From Hymenopus coronatus (lineage: Eukaryota > Arthropoda > Insecta > Mantodea > Hymenopodidae), in contig CM060897.1 in NCBI GenBank assembly GCA_030762935.1, positions 111,100,176 to 111,164,175 on the forward strand: 64,000 bases of DNA, in the 5' to 3' direction. The translations under genes and the position numbers were made by a program. Position 1 is the stretch's first letter, and each line of letters opens with the position of its first letter. A model generated the notes under the pieces. That model saw only the letters and a program-made list of their open reading frames with translations, made no database searches and had not been told where the DNA came from. This document shows positions 34,056-45,286 of this stretch, piece after piece.

Positions 34056-34434
34056 TGAGTGAGAAAGAGAGATGTTTAGTATTTCTACACTGTAGCACAA
34101 ACTTGGCCCAGACAACTGCTGACACAAGCCAAACAAAACCTACCTTCCCATTTCAAAGAAGGATTATTTCCTTTCAAATCCATTTACATAATAGAACTTA
34201 TTCTGGACAATTTTTAGTTAAATTAAGCTTGAAATTTGAATATTGCATTTAAATCTTTCAGAATCAACCTTGCTTCATAATTAATAGCCAGGAAGTGTTA
34301 CCATATTATAGTATTGAACCTATTATCATAAACCTAAGTTAATTTGGCTTTAATATTAATTTATTTTCCTTTGGCTCAACTTCGTAAAATATATTATTTT
34401 TAAAGATAAACATTTCAACGAGAAAGTATAGGAG
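33297..34434. other. Unassigned DNA
   Basis: No gene recognised. Words at 33718-33780 (GCACGCCACTGCGCGCTAGT) resemble 22763-22810, hinting at another repeat. A short GA-rich tract lies at 34034-34072. Confidence 0.4.
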
Positions 34435-34635
34435 AGCTTTTAAAATATAGACTATCGGTTTAACCTAGTATATTCCGTAATTTTACTTCTATTTATAAGG
34501 GACTAAGCAATAAGATTGTTTTTGGTGATTTTATCTCGATTAGCATGTTGTGGGTTAACTAGCAATATTTTGTAAGAGTAGTTAGTTTGCAAAACAGAGA
34601 AAGGCATATAAATAGACGCACTACATTTTTTTTAT
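34435..34635 (+). repeat. FamA right-end fragment
   Basis: AGACTATCGGTTTAACCTAG, TATCTCGATTAGCATGTTGT and AACAGAGAAAGGCATATAAA. Confidence 0.6.
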
Positions 34636-35159
34636 AGAATTTAACATTTTTCGGTCGAATATTTGCTATATAGTATTTAAACTCATATTTTATTTATGAA
34701 AAGTCCAGATAAATATAACTCGACCATCTAATCAAATTTGTCTTTTTCACAATTATTTGTTATGAATGCCAATTGTCACCAAATTATGACAAGATGTGTG
34801 TTTGTTGATAGTAATAATCTAATGCAAAATACATAATAGAACAATTATTCTATCACTCACGAACCTATAATAGGTGTATTAACTTACTTCGTAGAAAAGG
34901 TGGATTACGTATTTCGATCGTAAAACGTTGCATCACAACATTAGAGGAATTATCTGTTCTTGCTTTCCGCGCAGTGCGGTTTGCACGAGTCTGGAGCAAA
35001 TTCGCTCTCTTTGTTTACTTGAAAGTCAAAGTTGGTGACCCTGGCAGGAACAGACAAATCTATAATTGCTTCTATCTGTGTTCCCTGTAGGTCCTTTCTC
35101 ACTGTGATTACTAGGTCAAAACTTGCAGTTAAGCGTTCATGTTGAGAGTGAGTTTCCTT
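34636..35159. other. Unassigned DNA
   Basis: No clear signal. 34960-35159 is somewhat GC-richer and may belong to the LINE fragment that follows. Confidence 0.35.
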
Positions 35160-35500
35160 TAAAGCGCTGACCTTTTCCCTTGCATTTCATGTGAAAGGGT
35201 ACTTAAGTGTAGCGCTCCCAGCACCCGTTTAAAGAGAATCTTTTCGACCTGGCCCTCATTGTGGAGAGCCGCTAACCGTTCACCGTGTGTTAATTGAATG
35301 TCGCTGTTTGGAACCTTTCCAGTTGACCCATGCTTTTGCAGACTTCTGGTGCATAATGTGGCTTTCCTACGCGAGTTGTACAAGGTATTTGGGGTTGCAA
35401 CGTTTAAGACGGTATTTATACCTCTATTGTTGCCATGAAAAGGTTTGAGAGGAGTGGCATGCTGCCCCAAACACAATAGTTAGTTAGATAAAGTTAAATA
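35160..35500 (+). mobile_element. Non-LTR retrotransposon 3' fragment
   Basis: A plus-strand frame reads HCGEPLTVHRVLIECRC. This resembles the zinc-knuckle-like C..C..PLTVxHxLxEC motif close to the C-terminus of ORF2 in jockey/I-type LINEs. Frameshifts follow (FLRELYKVFGVATFKTVF in another frame). The 5' part is missing, as is usual for 5'-truncated LINE copies. The downstream (GATA)n tract could be its 3' tail. Confidence 0.5.
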
Positions 35501-35504
35501 TACA

Positions 35505-35679
35505 TAGATAAATAGATAGAAATGGATAGATAGATAGATGGATAGATAGATAGATAGACAGATAGACATACAGACATACAGACAGACAGACAGACAGGCA
35601 GACAGACAGACGGATGGATGGATGGATGGATGGATGGATGGATGGATGGATGGATGGACGGACGGATGGACGGATGGAC

Positions 35680-35713
<34 letters not shown>

Positions 35714-36535
35714 ATGGATGGATGGGTGGATGGAGGGAGGGAGGGAGGGAGGGATGGATGGATGGATGGATAGAGAAAGATGGATGGATGGATGGATTGG
35801 ATGGATTGAATGGTTAAATGGATGATTAGATGGATAAAGATGGATAAAAATGGATGGATGGTTAGATGGATAAAGATGGATGGATAGATAGATGGATGGA
35901 TGGATGGATGGATGGATGGATGGATGGATGGATGGATGGATAGATGGATGTTTAGGCGGATAAAGATGGATGGATGAATGGATGGATGGATTGATGGATG
36001 GTTAGATGGATGGATGGATGGATGGATAGATGGATGGATGGATGGATGGATGGATGGATGGTTAGATGGACAAAGATGGATGGATGGTTAGATGCATAAA
36101 GATGGATGGATGGTTAGAAGGATAAGGATGGATAGATGAATAGGTAGATGGATAAAGATGGTTAGATGGATAAAGATGAATAGATGGATGGTTAGAGGGA
36201 TAAAGGTGGATAGATGGATGGTTAGATGGATAAATATGGATAGATGGATGGTTAGATGGATAAAGATGGATAGATGGATGGTTAGATGGATAAATATGGA
36301 TAGATGGATGGTTAGATGGATAAAGATTGATAGATGGATGGTTAGATGGATAAATATGGATAGATGGATGGTTAGAGGGGTAAAGATGGATAGATGGATG
36401 GTTAGATGGATAAATATGGATATATGGATGGTTAGATGGATAAGATGGACAGATCGATGGTTAGAGTGCTAAAGATGGTTAGATGGATAAAGATGAATAG
36501 ATGAATGATTAGATGAATAGATAAAGCTATATATG
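35505..36535. repeat. GATA/GGAT tandem array with 30/60-bp higher-order repeats
   Basis: 35510-35610 is mostly (GATA)n and (GACA)n. 35611-36060 is mostly (GGAT)n with a short (GGGA)n stretch near 35735. 36158-36470 is a regular 30-bp unit (ATGGTTAGATGGATAAA plus variable). Units ending TAAATATGG alternate with units ending TAAAGATGG, giving a 60-bp period. Open frames through it are simple-sequence artefacts. Confidence 0.95.
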
Positions 36536-36885
36536 TATACATAGCCAGATAAAAGAGATAGAAAGGCATTCAATCGTTTATCAGTCTATAGAATACTAGT
36601 AGGCATGATGTTGTCAGTAAACTACATAATCATATACACTTCATTAATAGATGCCATATATTTACAAAAGAGGAAGTTTGACAAAAAGGCTACATTTTAT
36701 AATTTCTGAACCTACCACAGTACCATATTAATCTATGAAACCACAATGCATAACTTCCATGCATTTACAGTTTTATATTATTTTTGTACTTGCATTATAA
36801 TATGGTGTGTGTAAAAGACTACAAAATACAATTATATATTAATTTTTAAAATTTAAAATGAATGCAACTTTTTATAACACATGAA
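36536..36885. other. Unassigned AT-rich DNA
   Basis: Nothing recognised. Confidence 0.4.
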
Positions 36886-37749
36886 GTGGTACACTCCGAT
36901 GACTTTCTCTCGCTAACATTCTTACAAAAGCTTATTGTTTTCATTACTTGGCACCTAAGTACATAGGTAGAGAATATATTGCATTTTAAAGAAACATTGG
37001 ATGCCATTATGTCATAGGAAATAAACGTTTTAGGCCCCCTTTATAAAAAAGACCATCTTTAGAATAAAGTTTCCCGCGCCAAGGCGTGCGCACGGGCGCG
37101 TGTGTGTGCTTATGAACAACATAGCTCAAAAACGAAAAGTCGCATAAATACCGAACTTTATAATTAATTTCAACATATTTCAAGAATGCTACAAGAGCAT
37201 TCTGAACAAAATTCCTCCATGTCTAACTACCTTTTATATGTAAAATTTTTATTCTTTCAAAAATCCCTTTAACGATTATGATTAAGATACCCAGTATTAA
37301 AGATATTTACACGACAAATAAAATGGAAATTTAAATTTTTTGAAGATCTCCTGATTCTGTATGACTTTTGAATAATTGTAAACCGTAAGAGATAGACAGA
37401 AACTAAAAACGTAAATCTCGTTAAAATGTACAATTTATATGATATACATTTTTTTGTGGAGTTAACCACTTCGACGATATCCTTGTTATTGGTTTCAATT
37501 TTAAACTTTTTTTCAAACGGAGTTGTTCATCCTGTTTCTTTTGTTTTACTCCTGGCGATGCAAAGAGAATTGAATTTAAATCTTATAGTAATAAAGTTTA
37601 TTAGATTTTACTATCATTTTGGCGTAGTGAACTCCCTAAATTCCCTTCTACTTAGAAGGCACTAAGTAATAACGCTGTATTTGCTAATGTTTATCTCGAT
37701 TAACATGGTGTAGATAGAAGAATTATATTTGTCAGAACAGTTTGTGTGC

Positions 37750-37792
<43 letters not shown>

Positions 37793-37825
37793 TCATGTGA
37801 ATGGAACACGTCAGATTCTTGCTGT
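36886..37825 (+). repeat. FamA: minus right-end fragment, then a plus unit
   Basis: 36886-36960 is a minus right-end piece (GATGACTTTCTCTCGC). From about 37010 a plus unit runs through GCGTGTGTGTGCTTATGAAC, CTCAAAAACGAAAAGTCGCA, GTAAACCGTAAGAGATAGAC, GTTATTGGTTTCAATTTTA and GTTTATCTCGATTAACATGG to GTCATGTGAATGGAACACGT. A perfect (GA)n run at 37757-37788 has expanded in the right-end block. Confidence 0.7.
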
Positions 37826-37849
37826 TTGCTCTGCTTCACATTAACGTAT

Positions 37850-39412
37850 AAACATTTGTATAAATACTTTTATTACGTACTGTCTTGCGATGAGCGAGAA
37901 CTACTGAATACTCTAGACTAAAGCATTAGTCAAATCTTTCAAAGCTGGTCGCTATTTGATGCATTTTATTTCCATTTTCTTTGCTTCAACAGGATACAGG
38001 ATAACCTAAAATGTTTCAAAAATAATGATTTTCTCAAATGACTAAAATGATTTGATTAAATTGCTATTAAATTTAATATATTTACCAGCAAACGATATGT
38101 ACGAGGGCCGTTTTGTTTTCAACTACCGATAGGCTATAAATAAAAGACAAGTTCATTGAAAATTATTTTATTACTAAAAGTTTTGTACACTTATGGTTAT
38201 TTTTCAACATAATCACCGAAAACATTGAGACATTTATGGTACCTGTGCACAAGCTTTGCAATACCCGCTTCAAAAAATGTTGCCGCCAATGATTTCAAAT
38301 GAGCATTGACGTTGTTTTGAAGATCTTCGTACTTTTCGACGTTTGCGGAGAGCCCTTCTAAACAAACGAAGAGGAATGCTGATTTTAGGAATTGTGTTGA
38401 TCCCTGACAACGCTCACCCACACACTGCTGACACAACCCATCGGCTGCTTGAACAATTTCAATGGGACATTTTTGATTATCCGCCGTACAGTCCTGACCT
38501 GGCACCCAACGACCTTCACCTTTTCCCTGAACTGAAGACGTGTCTAGGAGGGCAGCAATTTCAAATCAACAGGTATGATAAATGTCTCAATATTTTCGGT
38601 GATTATGTTGAAAAGTAGCACAAGTGTATGTTTTAGTAATAAAATAATTGTTCTTTATGAACTTGTCTTTTATTTACAGCCTATTGGAGGTTGAAAAAAA
38701 TAACGGCCCTAGTATAAATTAATTTTCTGGGAATAACCTCTGATGTTCTCTTCGTTCTCGATGACTTTTGCATAATTCTTAAACCGAAAATCTTACAAAA
38801 GTATATAACTCTTCTTAAAAACTACCAATTATGTCTAACTTTTGTGGATTTGAACATTTCTGAAATATTCTTTGTTATTGGCCTCAAGTTTCCAATGGAT
38901 CCCATTTTCTCAAATAGGACATTTTTTTCGTGTTACTTTCTCTTTGTCAAATAGAGAGAACGGAATTTCAAAACCGTCATATAGCTACCAACATTTGAAA
39001 ATTTTGACTATCGCTTAAGCCTAGTGTTTTAAGATATTTTCATGATGAATGAAATGTGTGCCTTCAGATTTCTGGGAATAACCTCTAAATTCCTTTTAAC
39101 TCAGGATGTTTTTTGCATAACTGGTAAATCATAACAGCTAAACAAAGTCTTACCACACAGAATATGTAAAACGTTAGAGCGCACAATTTTTTCACATACA
39201 TTTTTTGGTTGAAATTTTCCAATAATTGTACTTTTCTCAAATGTTAAGGTATTATTGTTACGTTTGTGTCTTTTATTCCTGCCCATGATAACAGAACAGG
39301 ATTTCCGCACCATCATATAGCGACCAACTCTTAAATGTTGACTTTAGCCTGAGCCTAGTATATTATATTTACTTTCTGCATACTAGGAAGTATTAATACC
39401 ATTTTGTTGATT
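37850..39412 (+). repeat. FamA fragments hosting a mariner fold-back element
   Basis: 37850-37990 is a minus fragment. 38005-38099 plus 38715-39030 form one plus fragment once the insertion at 38102-38712 is removed (CAGCAAACGATATG then TATAAATTAATTTTCTGGGA). 39030-39412 is a further plus fragment (GGGAATAACCTCTAAATTCC to TTGTTGATTTTT). Confidence 0.65.
38102..38712. mobile_element. Mariner-derived fold-back element with TA duplication
   Basis: Both ends carry the same mariner terminus in inverted orientation: CGAGGGCCGTT, then TTTTCAAC, then ATAGGCT-TAAATAAAAGAC. TA flanks at 38100-38101 and 38713-38714. The arms match for about 160 bp and each encodes the same transposase C-terminus (GDYVEK preceded by HKCLN or DKCLN). 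The left part reads minus (FFEAGIAKLVHRYHKCLNVF). The right part reads plus (LIPDNAHPHTADTTHRLLEQ, YPPYSPDLAPNDLHLFPELK), with an internal deletion after GGQQFQ. It has no N-terminal domain. Confidence 0.85.
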
Positions 39413-40283
39413 TTTACTTTCTCTATACGCACTATGTACATAGTGTATAGAGAAGTTATTGCACTCCACCCAAAAATTCGATAACGAGATTTCACCGGAA
39501 ATATATGTTTTAGGATCCCCAATATCCAAAAAAAGCATTTTCACAAAAAGGTCCGTGTGTGTGTGTGTGTCAGTACGTCCGTGTGTCAGTATGTCCGTGT
39601 GTCCGTGTGTCCGTGTGACTGTGAACACGATAACTCAAAAACAAAAAGTCGGTAAAATATAATACTTGGTATTTAAGTTTAGTATATTCCATGGATGCGA
39701 CATGAAGATTTTGAGAAAAATTCCCCCACCCCCAACTACCCTTTACATGGAAATTTTGATTTTCTCAAAAATGGCTTTAACGATTTTGATTAAAGTATCG
39801 TATATTAAAGACATCTACCTGACAAATAAAGTGTATATCTTGAACTTTCTGTGAATAGCCTCTGAAGAGTAGTTTATTCTGGATGAATTTTACTGAATTT
39901 TGAATAACTGCTAAACCGTAAGAGATGGACAAAAATTACTACACAAAAATATAGAGCACGTTAAAACACACAATTTATGTTATATAACTTTTTTTGTGGA
40001 GTTCGTCGTTTTTGATACATTCCTTATTTTTGTTTTTTTCTATGAATAACTTATACGTACATTTCTCATACAGGAATTTATCAATTGCTGTCCATACAAA
40101 CAAAGGAACTTCAGTGACACAGCAACTTGCTTTTGATTATCATTTTAACCTACGGTACTCCCTTATTTCACCTCTACTTACAAGGAAGCAAATAATATGG
40201 CTATTTCTGCTAATTATAAGCTTTTTAAGTATAATGTGCTACAGGGATATAGAGAAAGTCATGTGAATGGTGCACATCAGATT
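39413..40283 (+). repeat. FamA unit, complete
   Basis: Hairpin (ACTTTCTCTATACGCACTAT, CATAGTGTATAGAGAAG), GATTTCACCGGAAATATATG, a (GT)n/TCCGTGTG tract, GATAACTCAAAAACAAAAAG, ATACTTGGTATTTAAGTTTA, ACTGCTAAACCGTAAGAGAT and the right end GATATAGAGAAAGTCATGTG. Confidence 0.8.
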
Positions 40284-40559
40284 TTTACTTATATTACGTG
40301 TGGTAAATGGAATAATAGCGTTTTGTAAGAATAGTGCGTTGAGAATGGGTAGAGAAAGTCATGCGAAAGACTTCATCAGTGAACTTTGTCTCCAGTAGTC
40401 CTCCATTCTCACATTTTACGCTAGCTGAACTGAATAGCTGGCAAAGCAACGGGCGTATGAAACCTTTTCTCTGCCTGGCAGATTAAATCGCTTAAATAAT
40501 GAACTAACTGTGAACAATAGCATATGAGTTTATAATCTTATTTCATACCAAAGCGGGAT
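40284..40559 (+). repeat. FamA right-end fragment and unassigned DNA
   Basis: GGGTAGAGAAAGTCATGCGA near 40350 is a second right-end piece. The rest is unassigned. Confidence 0.4.
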
Positions 40560-40855
40560 TAAATGTGTATTCGACGATTCTTGAATTTCTCCTCTGGCAT
40601 CGAGTTGAAAGGGAAGTCGGAAAGAAAAATAAACAGAACCGTACGCAGAATCCTCATCTCCCTAGAGAAATTCAGCACTTTATATTCAACGCTACGTTTA
40701 GATAAACCTTCATCAGAACACTTAGTGCAGACTATAGAAACAGAACGTAAAGCGAAGGAAAGAAAAGGCAACGCTTGTGGTGTTAAGTTGGACAGAAAAT
40801 GTTCCTTGATCGCACGAAATTCAGCTGGGATGTTTAAAAGCAAAACCAAACTCTT
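40560..40855 (-). mobile_element. Possible retroelement fragment with degenerate hammerhead-like motif
   Basis: A GC-richer insert sits between FamA fragments. On the minus strand CTGATGA is followed by AGGTTTATCTAAACG and GTAG. This is the layout of a hammerhead ribozyme core (CUGANGA, stem II, GAAA), but the GAAA box is altered. Penelope-like elements commonly carry hammerheads. The open frames (96 codons minus, 118 plus) show no domain I recognise. Confidence 0.3.
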
Positions 40856-41120
40856 TCGTAAAAGCTTATTCTTTTATATTGACCATGCTAATCAAGATAA
40901 ACATAAGTCTTATTACTAGCTTCCTTGTAAGTAGAAGGGGAATAAAGGATAGTCTCGTCATATAAAAGTCGGTCACTATGTGAAACAATTAAAATTCCAA
41001 TGTCTTTACTTTCCAGGAATACAAACGAGAAACGAGAAGAAAGATGCTTTCCCGTTTGAGAAAAGTTTAAGTGGCTAAAATTTAAACTAATAATTCGGAA
41101 TCAGAAATTATCTTAAACAT
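40856..41120 (-). repeat. FamA partial unit
   Basis: TTGACCATGCTAATCAAGAT, TTCCTTGTAAGTAGAAGGGG and CGTTTGAGAAAAGTTTAAGT. Confidence 0.6.
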
Positions 41121-41239
41121 TTAGACTGATCACTAACAACTGCATATACAACACGATCCAACTGTAATGGCGTCAGTGGACAGTTAATAAGCTAGAGAAA
41201 CATTGAATGGGGAAATAGTAGTCAGGAGGATTTTTACCG

Positions 41240-42075
41240 CAAAAGAAGCGAAAAAATCCGATGTGTTCCATTCACATGAGTTTCTCTACATCGCTGTAAC
41301 AAATTATTGATAAACAGCTTACTCTATTTAGTTTATGACAATCGAGATAAAGTTTAGCAGAAATTTCTTGATTATTAGCTTCCTTGTACCTAGAAGGTAA
41401 ATAAGAAAATACACTAGGCCAAAAGTTTTAAAAGATAGTTGTCATGTGGTTGAAATCAGTTCCTATACAGGGCCTGAAGTTTACACATTTCCGTGTGCGC
41501 TGAGTTCAGCACCTTAAGTCTGCAGCAAATAAATTGAAATATCTCAGAAATTATCAACTCCACGAAAAAAAAGTATATAACATAAATTGTGTGTTTTAAC
41601 GAGATCCGCATTTCTGTGTAATAAGTTCTGTCTATCTCTTAAGATTTACCAGTTACTCAAAATTCAACAAAATTCATTCAGAATAAAGAGGTCTTTAGAG
41701 GCTATTCCCAGAAAATTCAAGATATACGTTTTTATTTACTATATAAATATATTTAATATACAGTATTTTAATAAATAGCATTAGAGCCATATTGGAGAAA
41801 ATCAAAAATTTTGAAATTTTTTCCATGCAAAGAGTATTTTGGGGTGAGGAGATTTTTCTCAAATCTTCGTGTGGCATCCCCGGAAAGTATTAAATTTAAA
41901 TACCAAGTTTGGTATTTTATTGACTTTTCGTTTTTGAGTCATAGTGGTCACGGACACACACATACATGGACATTTTCCCAAAAACGTATTTCCGGTGAAA
42001 TCTCGGTATCGAATTTTTGGTTGAAATGCAATACCATCTTCATACACTATGTGCTGAATACGTATAGAGAAAGAT
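41240..42075 (-). repeat. FamA unit, complete
   Basis: AAATCCGATGTGTTCCATTC, GAGATAAAGTTTAGCAGAAA, CTATCTCTTAAGATTTACCA, GATTTTGGTAT-type blocks, a short CA tract, TTCCGGTGAAATCTCGGTAT and TACGTATAGAGAAAG at the end. Confidence 0.75.
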
Positions 42076-42182
42076 AAATATAAAAGCTTTAAGTTACTTC
42101 TTCGGTAAGGTCAGAGTAACGGATAAGAACGATCAAGAAGAAGATAGAGGACGAATGCGGTCGAATAATAAGAAAAATAGTA

Positions 42183-42188
42183 GCTCCG

Positions 42189-42221
<33 letters not shown>

Positions 42222-43077
42222 CCCATCCATTTATTCCATCCATCCCATCCCTCCATCCCATCCATGCATCCATCCATGCATCCATCCATCCATTCCATCC
42301 ATCCATACATGCCATCCATCCATCCATCTCATCCATGCATCCCATCCATCCATTCCATCCATCCCATCCTTCCATCCCATCCATCCCATCCATCCATCCC
42401 ATCATCCATCCCATCCATCCATTCCATCCATCCATGCCATCCATCCATGCTATCCATCCATGCCATCCATCCATCCATTCCATCCATCCATCCCATCCAG
42501 CCATCCCATCCATCCCATCCATCCGTCCCATCTATGCCATCCATCCGTCCATCCCATCCATCCGTCCATCCCATCCATCCATCCATCCCATCCATCCATC
42601 CCATGCATCCATCCCATCCATCCATCCATCCCATCCATCCATCCCATCCATCCATCCCATCCATCCATCCCATCCATCCATCCCATCCATCCATTCCATC
42701 CATCCCATCCATCCATCCATCCATCCATCCCATCCATCCATCCCATCCATCCATCCCATCCATGCTATCCATCCACCCCATCCCTCCATCCCATCCATCC
42801 ATCCATCCCATCCATCCATCCATTCCATCCATTCCATCCATTCCATCCATCCATTCCATCCATCCATTCCATCCATCCATTCCATCCATGTTTCTCATCC
42901 ATCCATCCCATCCATCCATCCATCTCATCCATCCATCCCATCCATCCATCCATCCATCCCATCCATCCATCACATCCGTCCATCCCATCCATCCCATCCA
43001 TCCCACCCATCCATCCCATCCATCCATCCCATCCATCCCATCCATCCCACCCATCCATCCCATCCATCCATCCCATC
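42183..43077. repeat. (CCAT)n / (CCCAT)n tandem array
   Basis: About 0.9 kb of CCAT tetranucleotides regularly broken by an extra C, forming CCATCCATCCATC-like 13-bp variants. It gives long frames in several registers (His-Pro-Ser-Ile or Trp-Met-Asp-Gly), which are artefacts. It begins about 100 bp after one FamA terminus and ends directly on another. Confidence 0.97.
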
Positions 43078-43143
43078 CAATTTTGGGTGCAATACAATAC
43101 CTTCTCTATACACTATGTATATAGTACGTGTAGAGAAAGTAAA
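43078..43143 (-). repeat. Isolated FamA terminal module
   Basis: AATTTTGGGTGCAATACAAT, CTTCTCTATACACTATG and GTACGTGTAGAGAAAGT, directly following the CCAT array. Confidence 0.75.
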
Positions 43144-43689
43144 AATACTAACTCTAAGGCATAAGTAAACCACAAGGATGTAGGTACAGTATTATTGTTA
43201 ATAAAGACTTACAAATTCTTATAGCAGTATGAATCAAGTTGCAATTGTTTTATTCAACAAACTGCATCCATGGACAGCTGTACATCCCTGCAGATGAATG
43301 TCACAGTAAGGGAGGTTAAGAGAAACGCAGTTTAATTACTGAGAGAATAGCCGGTGTCGTAATGAAGTTTGATTAACAAAACCTCCAAGTTAATATTGGT
43401 TGATCATATATATTACGACCCATATATGTAAATTAAGTTGGGAAAAGAAATGGTATAATATGCCAAAAGAGATGTTGGTAGCAATGAAAATGCTTAATGT
43501 TAAAGGAAGGAGAAAAACTAAAGAAGTGGGATAATATTTAGGAATGATGGAAAAATTCTAGTTTAAATTAGAACTTATTTATGCATTTTTCCTAGGGTAG
43601 GATGTACTTATGATTCATTTTCAGCCATAGTCTTATTTTGAGTATGTTTTGGAAGTGCGTGGTTCTTGAGTACGCTATGTCTAAAGTTT
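43144..43689. other. Unassigned DNA
   Basis: Nothing recognised. Confidence 0.4.
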
Positions 43690-44185
43690 TTACTAATCTG
43701 TCGCACTTAGAAAAATTCGTGTTTCACTTGGAACTAATGTCTAGACTTGCCTCTATCTTACAGTATATGGCATAATGATCTTGTACTATTAGTGTTTGCA
43801 CAACATCAATGCTTTCTGGCACAACAACTGCTTTTGGACGACCTTCACGAATTTCATCAGTGAGCGAACGGTGGCGACGATTTAACTCGTTATACCAGCG
43901 TTTCACAGTGATAAAGGATGGAGCTTCATCGCCAAATGTAGTAATAAGTTGATGAATGCACTTTTGTCTTGATAATCAACATCGAATAATATAATAAATC
44001 ATCGCAGGAACATTTTCATTAGTTGATTCCATATTTTTGTTGAGACACAATTTTAAAGTCACTGTAAACAACACAAATGGCGAGGAAATATCTGATATAA
44101 GTTAAGGTCAACAATGTCAAAATTTTCAGTGGGTGTCGCCAAGGCTCAAAATATAAATAGTGGCCTTCGAAGATTCGCCCCAAGA
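43690..44185 (-). mobile_element. Mariner-type transposon, 5' fragment
   Basis: The minus strand starts near 44185, just inside a TA, with GGGGCGAATCTTCGAAGG as a probable TIR. An untranslated leader is followed by ATG at 44032 (MESTNENVPAM). Then VKRWYNELNRRHRSLTDEI and EGRPKAVVVPESIDVVQTL match the HTH and linker of mariner transposases. The frame is broken once before VKRWY. Homology stops near 43720, so the catalytic domain is absent. Confidence 0.75.
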
Positions 44186-45240
44186 TAACTGCCGCATTCA
44201 ATACTTTGAGCCGTGGTTGTGATTTGTTTTATAAGAGTTCACACTAGAAAAAGTAGGGAAATTCTGTTAACAGACATTACTCAATAATTCCGTATTATGT
44301 TTTGGGCCAGAAAAAACTTGCTGTTAGACCATTACATAAGCATTTCACGAAACCAAGTTATGACTATTTGATATCCAACCAATTCGGAGTGAATTTAAAT
44401 GTACATTCCTATTTAATAATAAATAAATAACAAAAATAAAATTAGAAAGCTCATAGGGTTTTCATTATTCATACATAAGTTAAGATCGGCAATATCTGCA
44501 CTTAGGTCATTAAAATTAAATTTGCCTAATCAATACCTTAAAGCAGGTATAATGTGCTTACTTATGTTCAGTAATGAAATACGGTTTATATTCTGGGCCA
44601 ATTCGGTAAGTTACCATTTATATTAAAAAAGAGAGACATAGGAATCTTGTATAGCATCAGTAATAGCGCTTCATGTAAGAGTCGGTTACAAAACCTGAAA
44701 ATTTTGACACTTCCTTGTGAATAAATCCTTATGTTCTTCCATATCAAAAATCAAGAATACTTTTGCCAAAAATATAAAAGAACATAATATAAATACTAGA
44801 CAAAGAATGGATTTAGACAAACTGAGTGATACCAAAAAGGAGTATATTATGAATATGTCGGAATATTCAGCGTCCTTCTAACGATTTAAAATTACTATAT
44901 TTGAGGAAAATAGAAAAATACAAGTCTGTTCTTAAAAGCTATTTATGCAGCAAGGCATATTACTCGATACAAGAGTTTATGGATGATCGTAAGGGAAACG
45001 TAATGTCGTTGTATTGGTTCTAGTGCATTGTATTTCCATAAACATTAGTTTTTAATCTAGTATGTTACTCATGAACTGTATGTTGCAATTTAAATTGAAA
45101 AATAAAGTAAATTGCAGTAGTTTCCAAGCCTTCCCAGTGATGGTACCAAATGAAGAAAACAAAACAGAGGAACCACACGATTAGAAAACGAGGAGTCGAA
45201 ACTTTTTTAAATAAATAATAAGCGCAGAGTCGCAACTCAC
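44186..45240. other. Unassigned AT-rich DNA
   Basis: No repeat family recognised. If the exon at 45241-45286 is real, this would be the start of its first intron. Confidence 0.4.
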
Positions 45241-45286
45241 CTCCCAGAAGTAAACACGAAGCGAAAAGCCAAATGCGTTTTAACAT
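45241..45286 (-). CDS. Candidate first coding exon with signal peptide
   Basis: On the minus strand the ATG at 45286 opens MLKRIWLFASCLLLG: a basic N-terminus, then a hydrophobic core, as in a signal peptide. After 46 nt the sequence CTGGGAG/GTGAGT forms a near-consensus splice donor at 45240-45239, leaving phase 1. Signal peptides are often encoded in a short first exon. The 240 bp upstream is GC-richer than its surroundings and non-repetitive. Against it: the base at -3 is T, not A, and no second exon can be assigned in the window. The uninterrupted frame runs on for 73 codons into the presumed intron. This is inference from sequence signals only. Confidence 0.35.

Noticed and set aside
36158..36470. 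CRISPR-like array
   Set aside because: The repeats are contiguous 30-bp tandem units without unique spacers, in eukaryotic-type DNA.
35614..36472. Frames made of MDGW or [10 protein letters not shown] repeats
   Set aside because: Products of the GGAT and 30-bp tandem arrays, with no start context or flanking coding signal.
42155..43173. Open frames up to 337 codons on both strands, rich in His-Pro-Ser-Ile or Asp-Gly-Trp-Met
   Set aside because: They are translations of the CCAT tandem array. Several registers and both strands are open at once.
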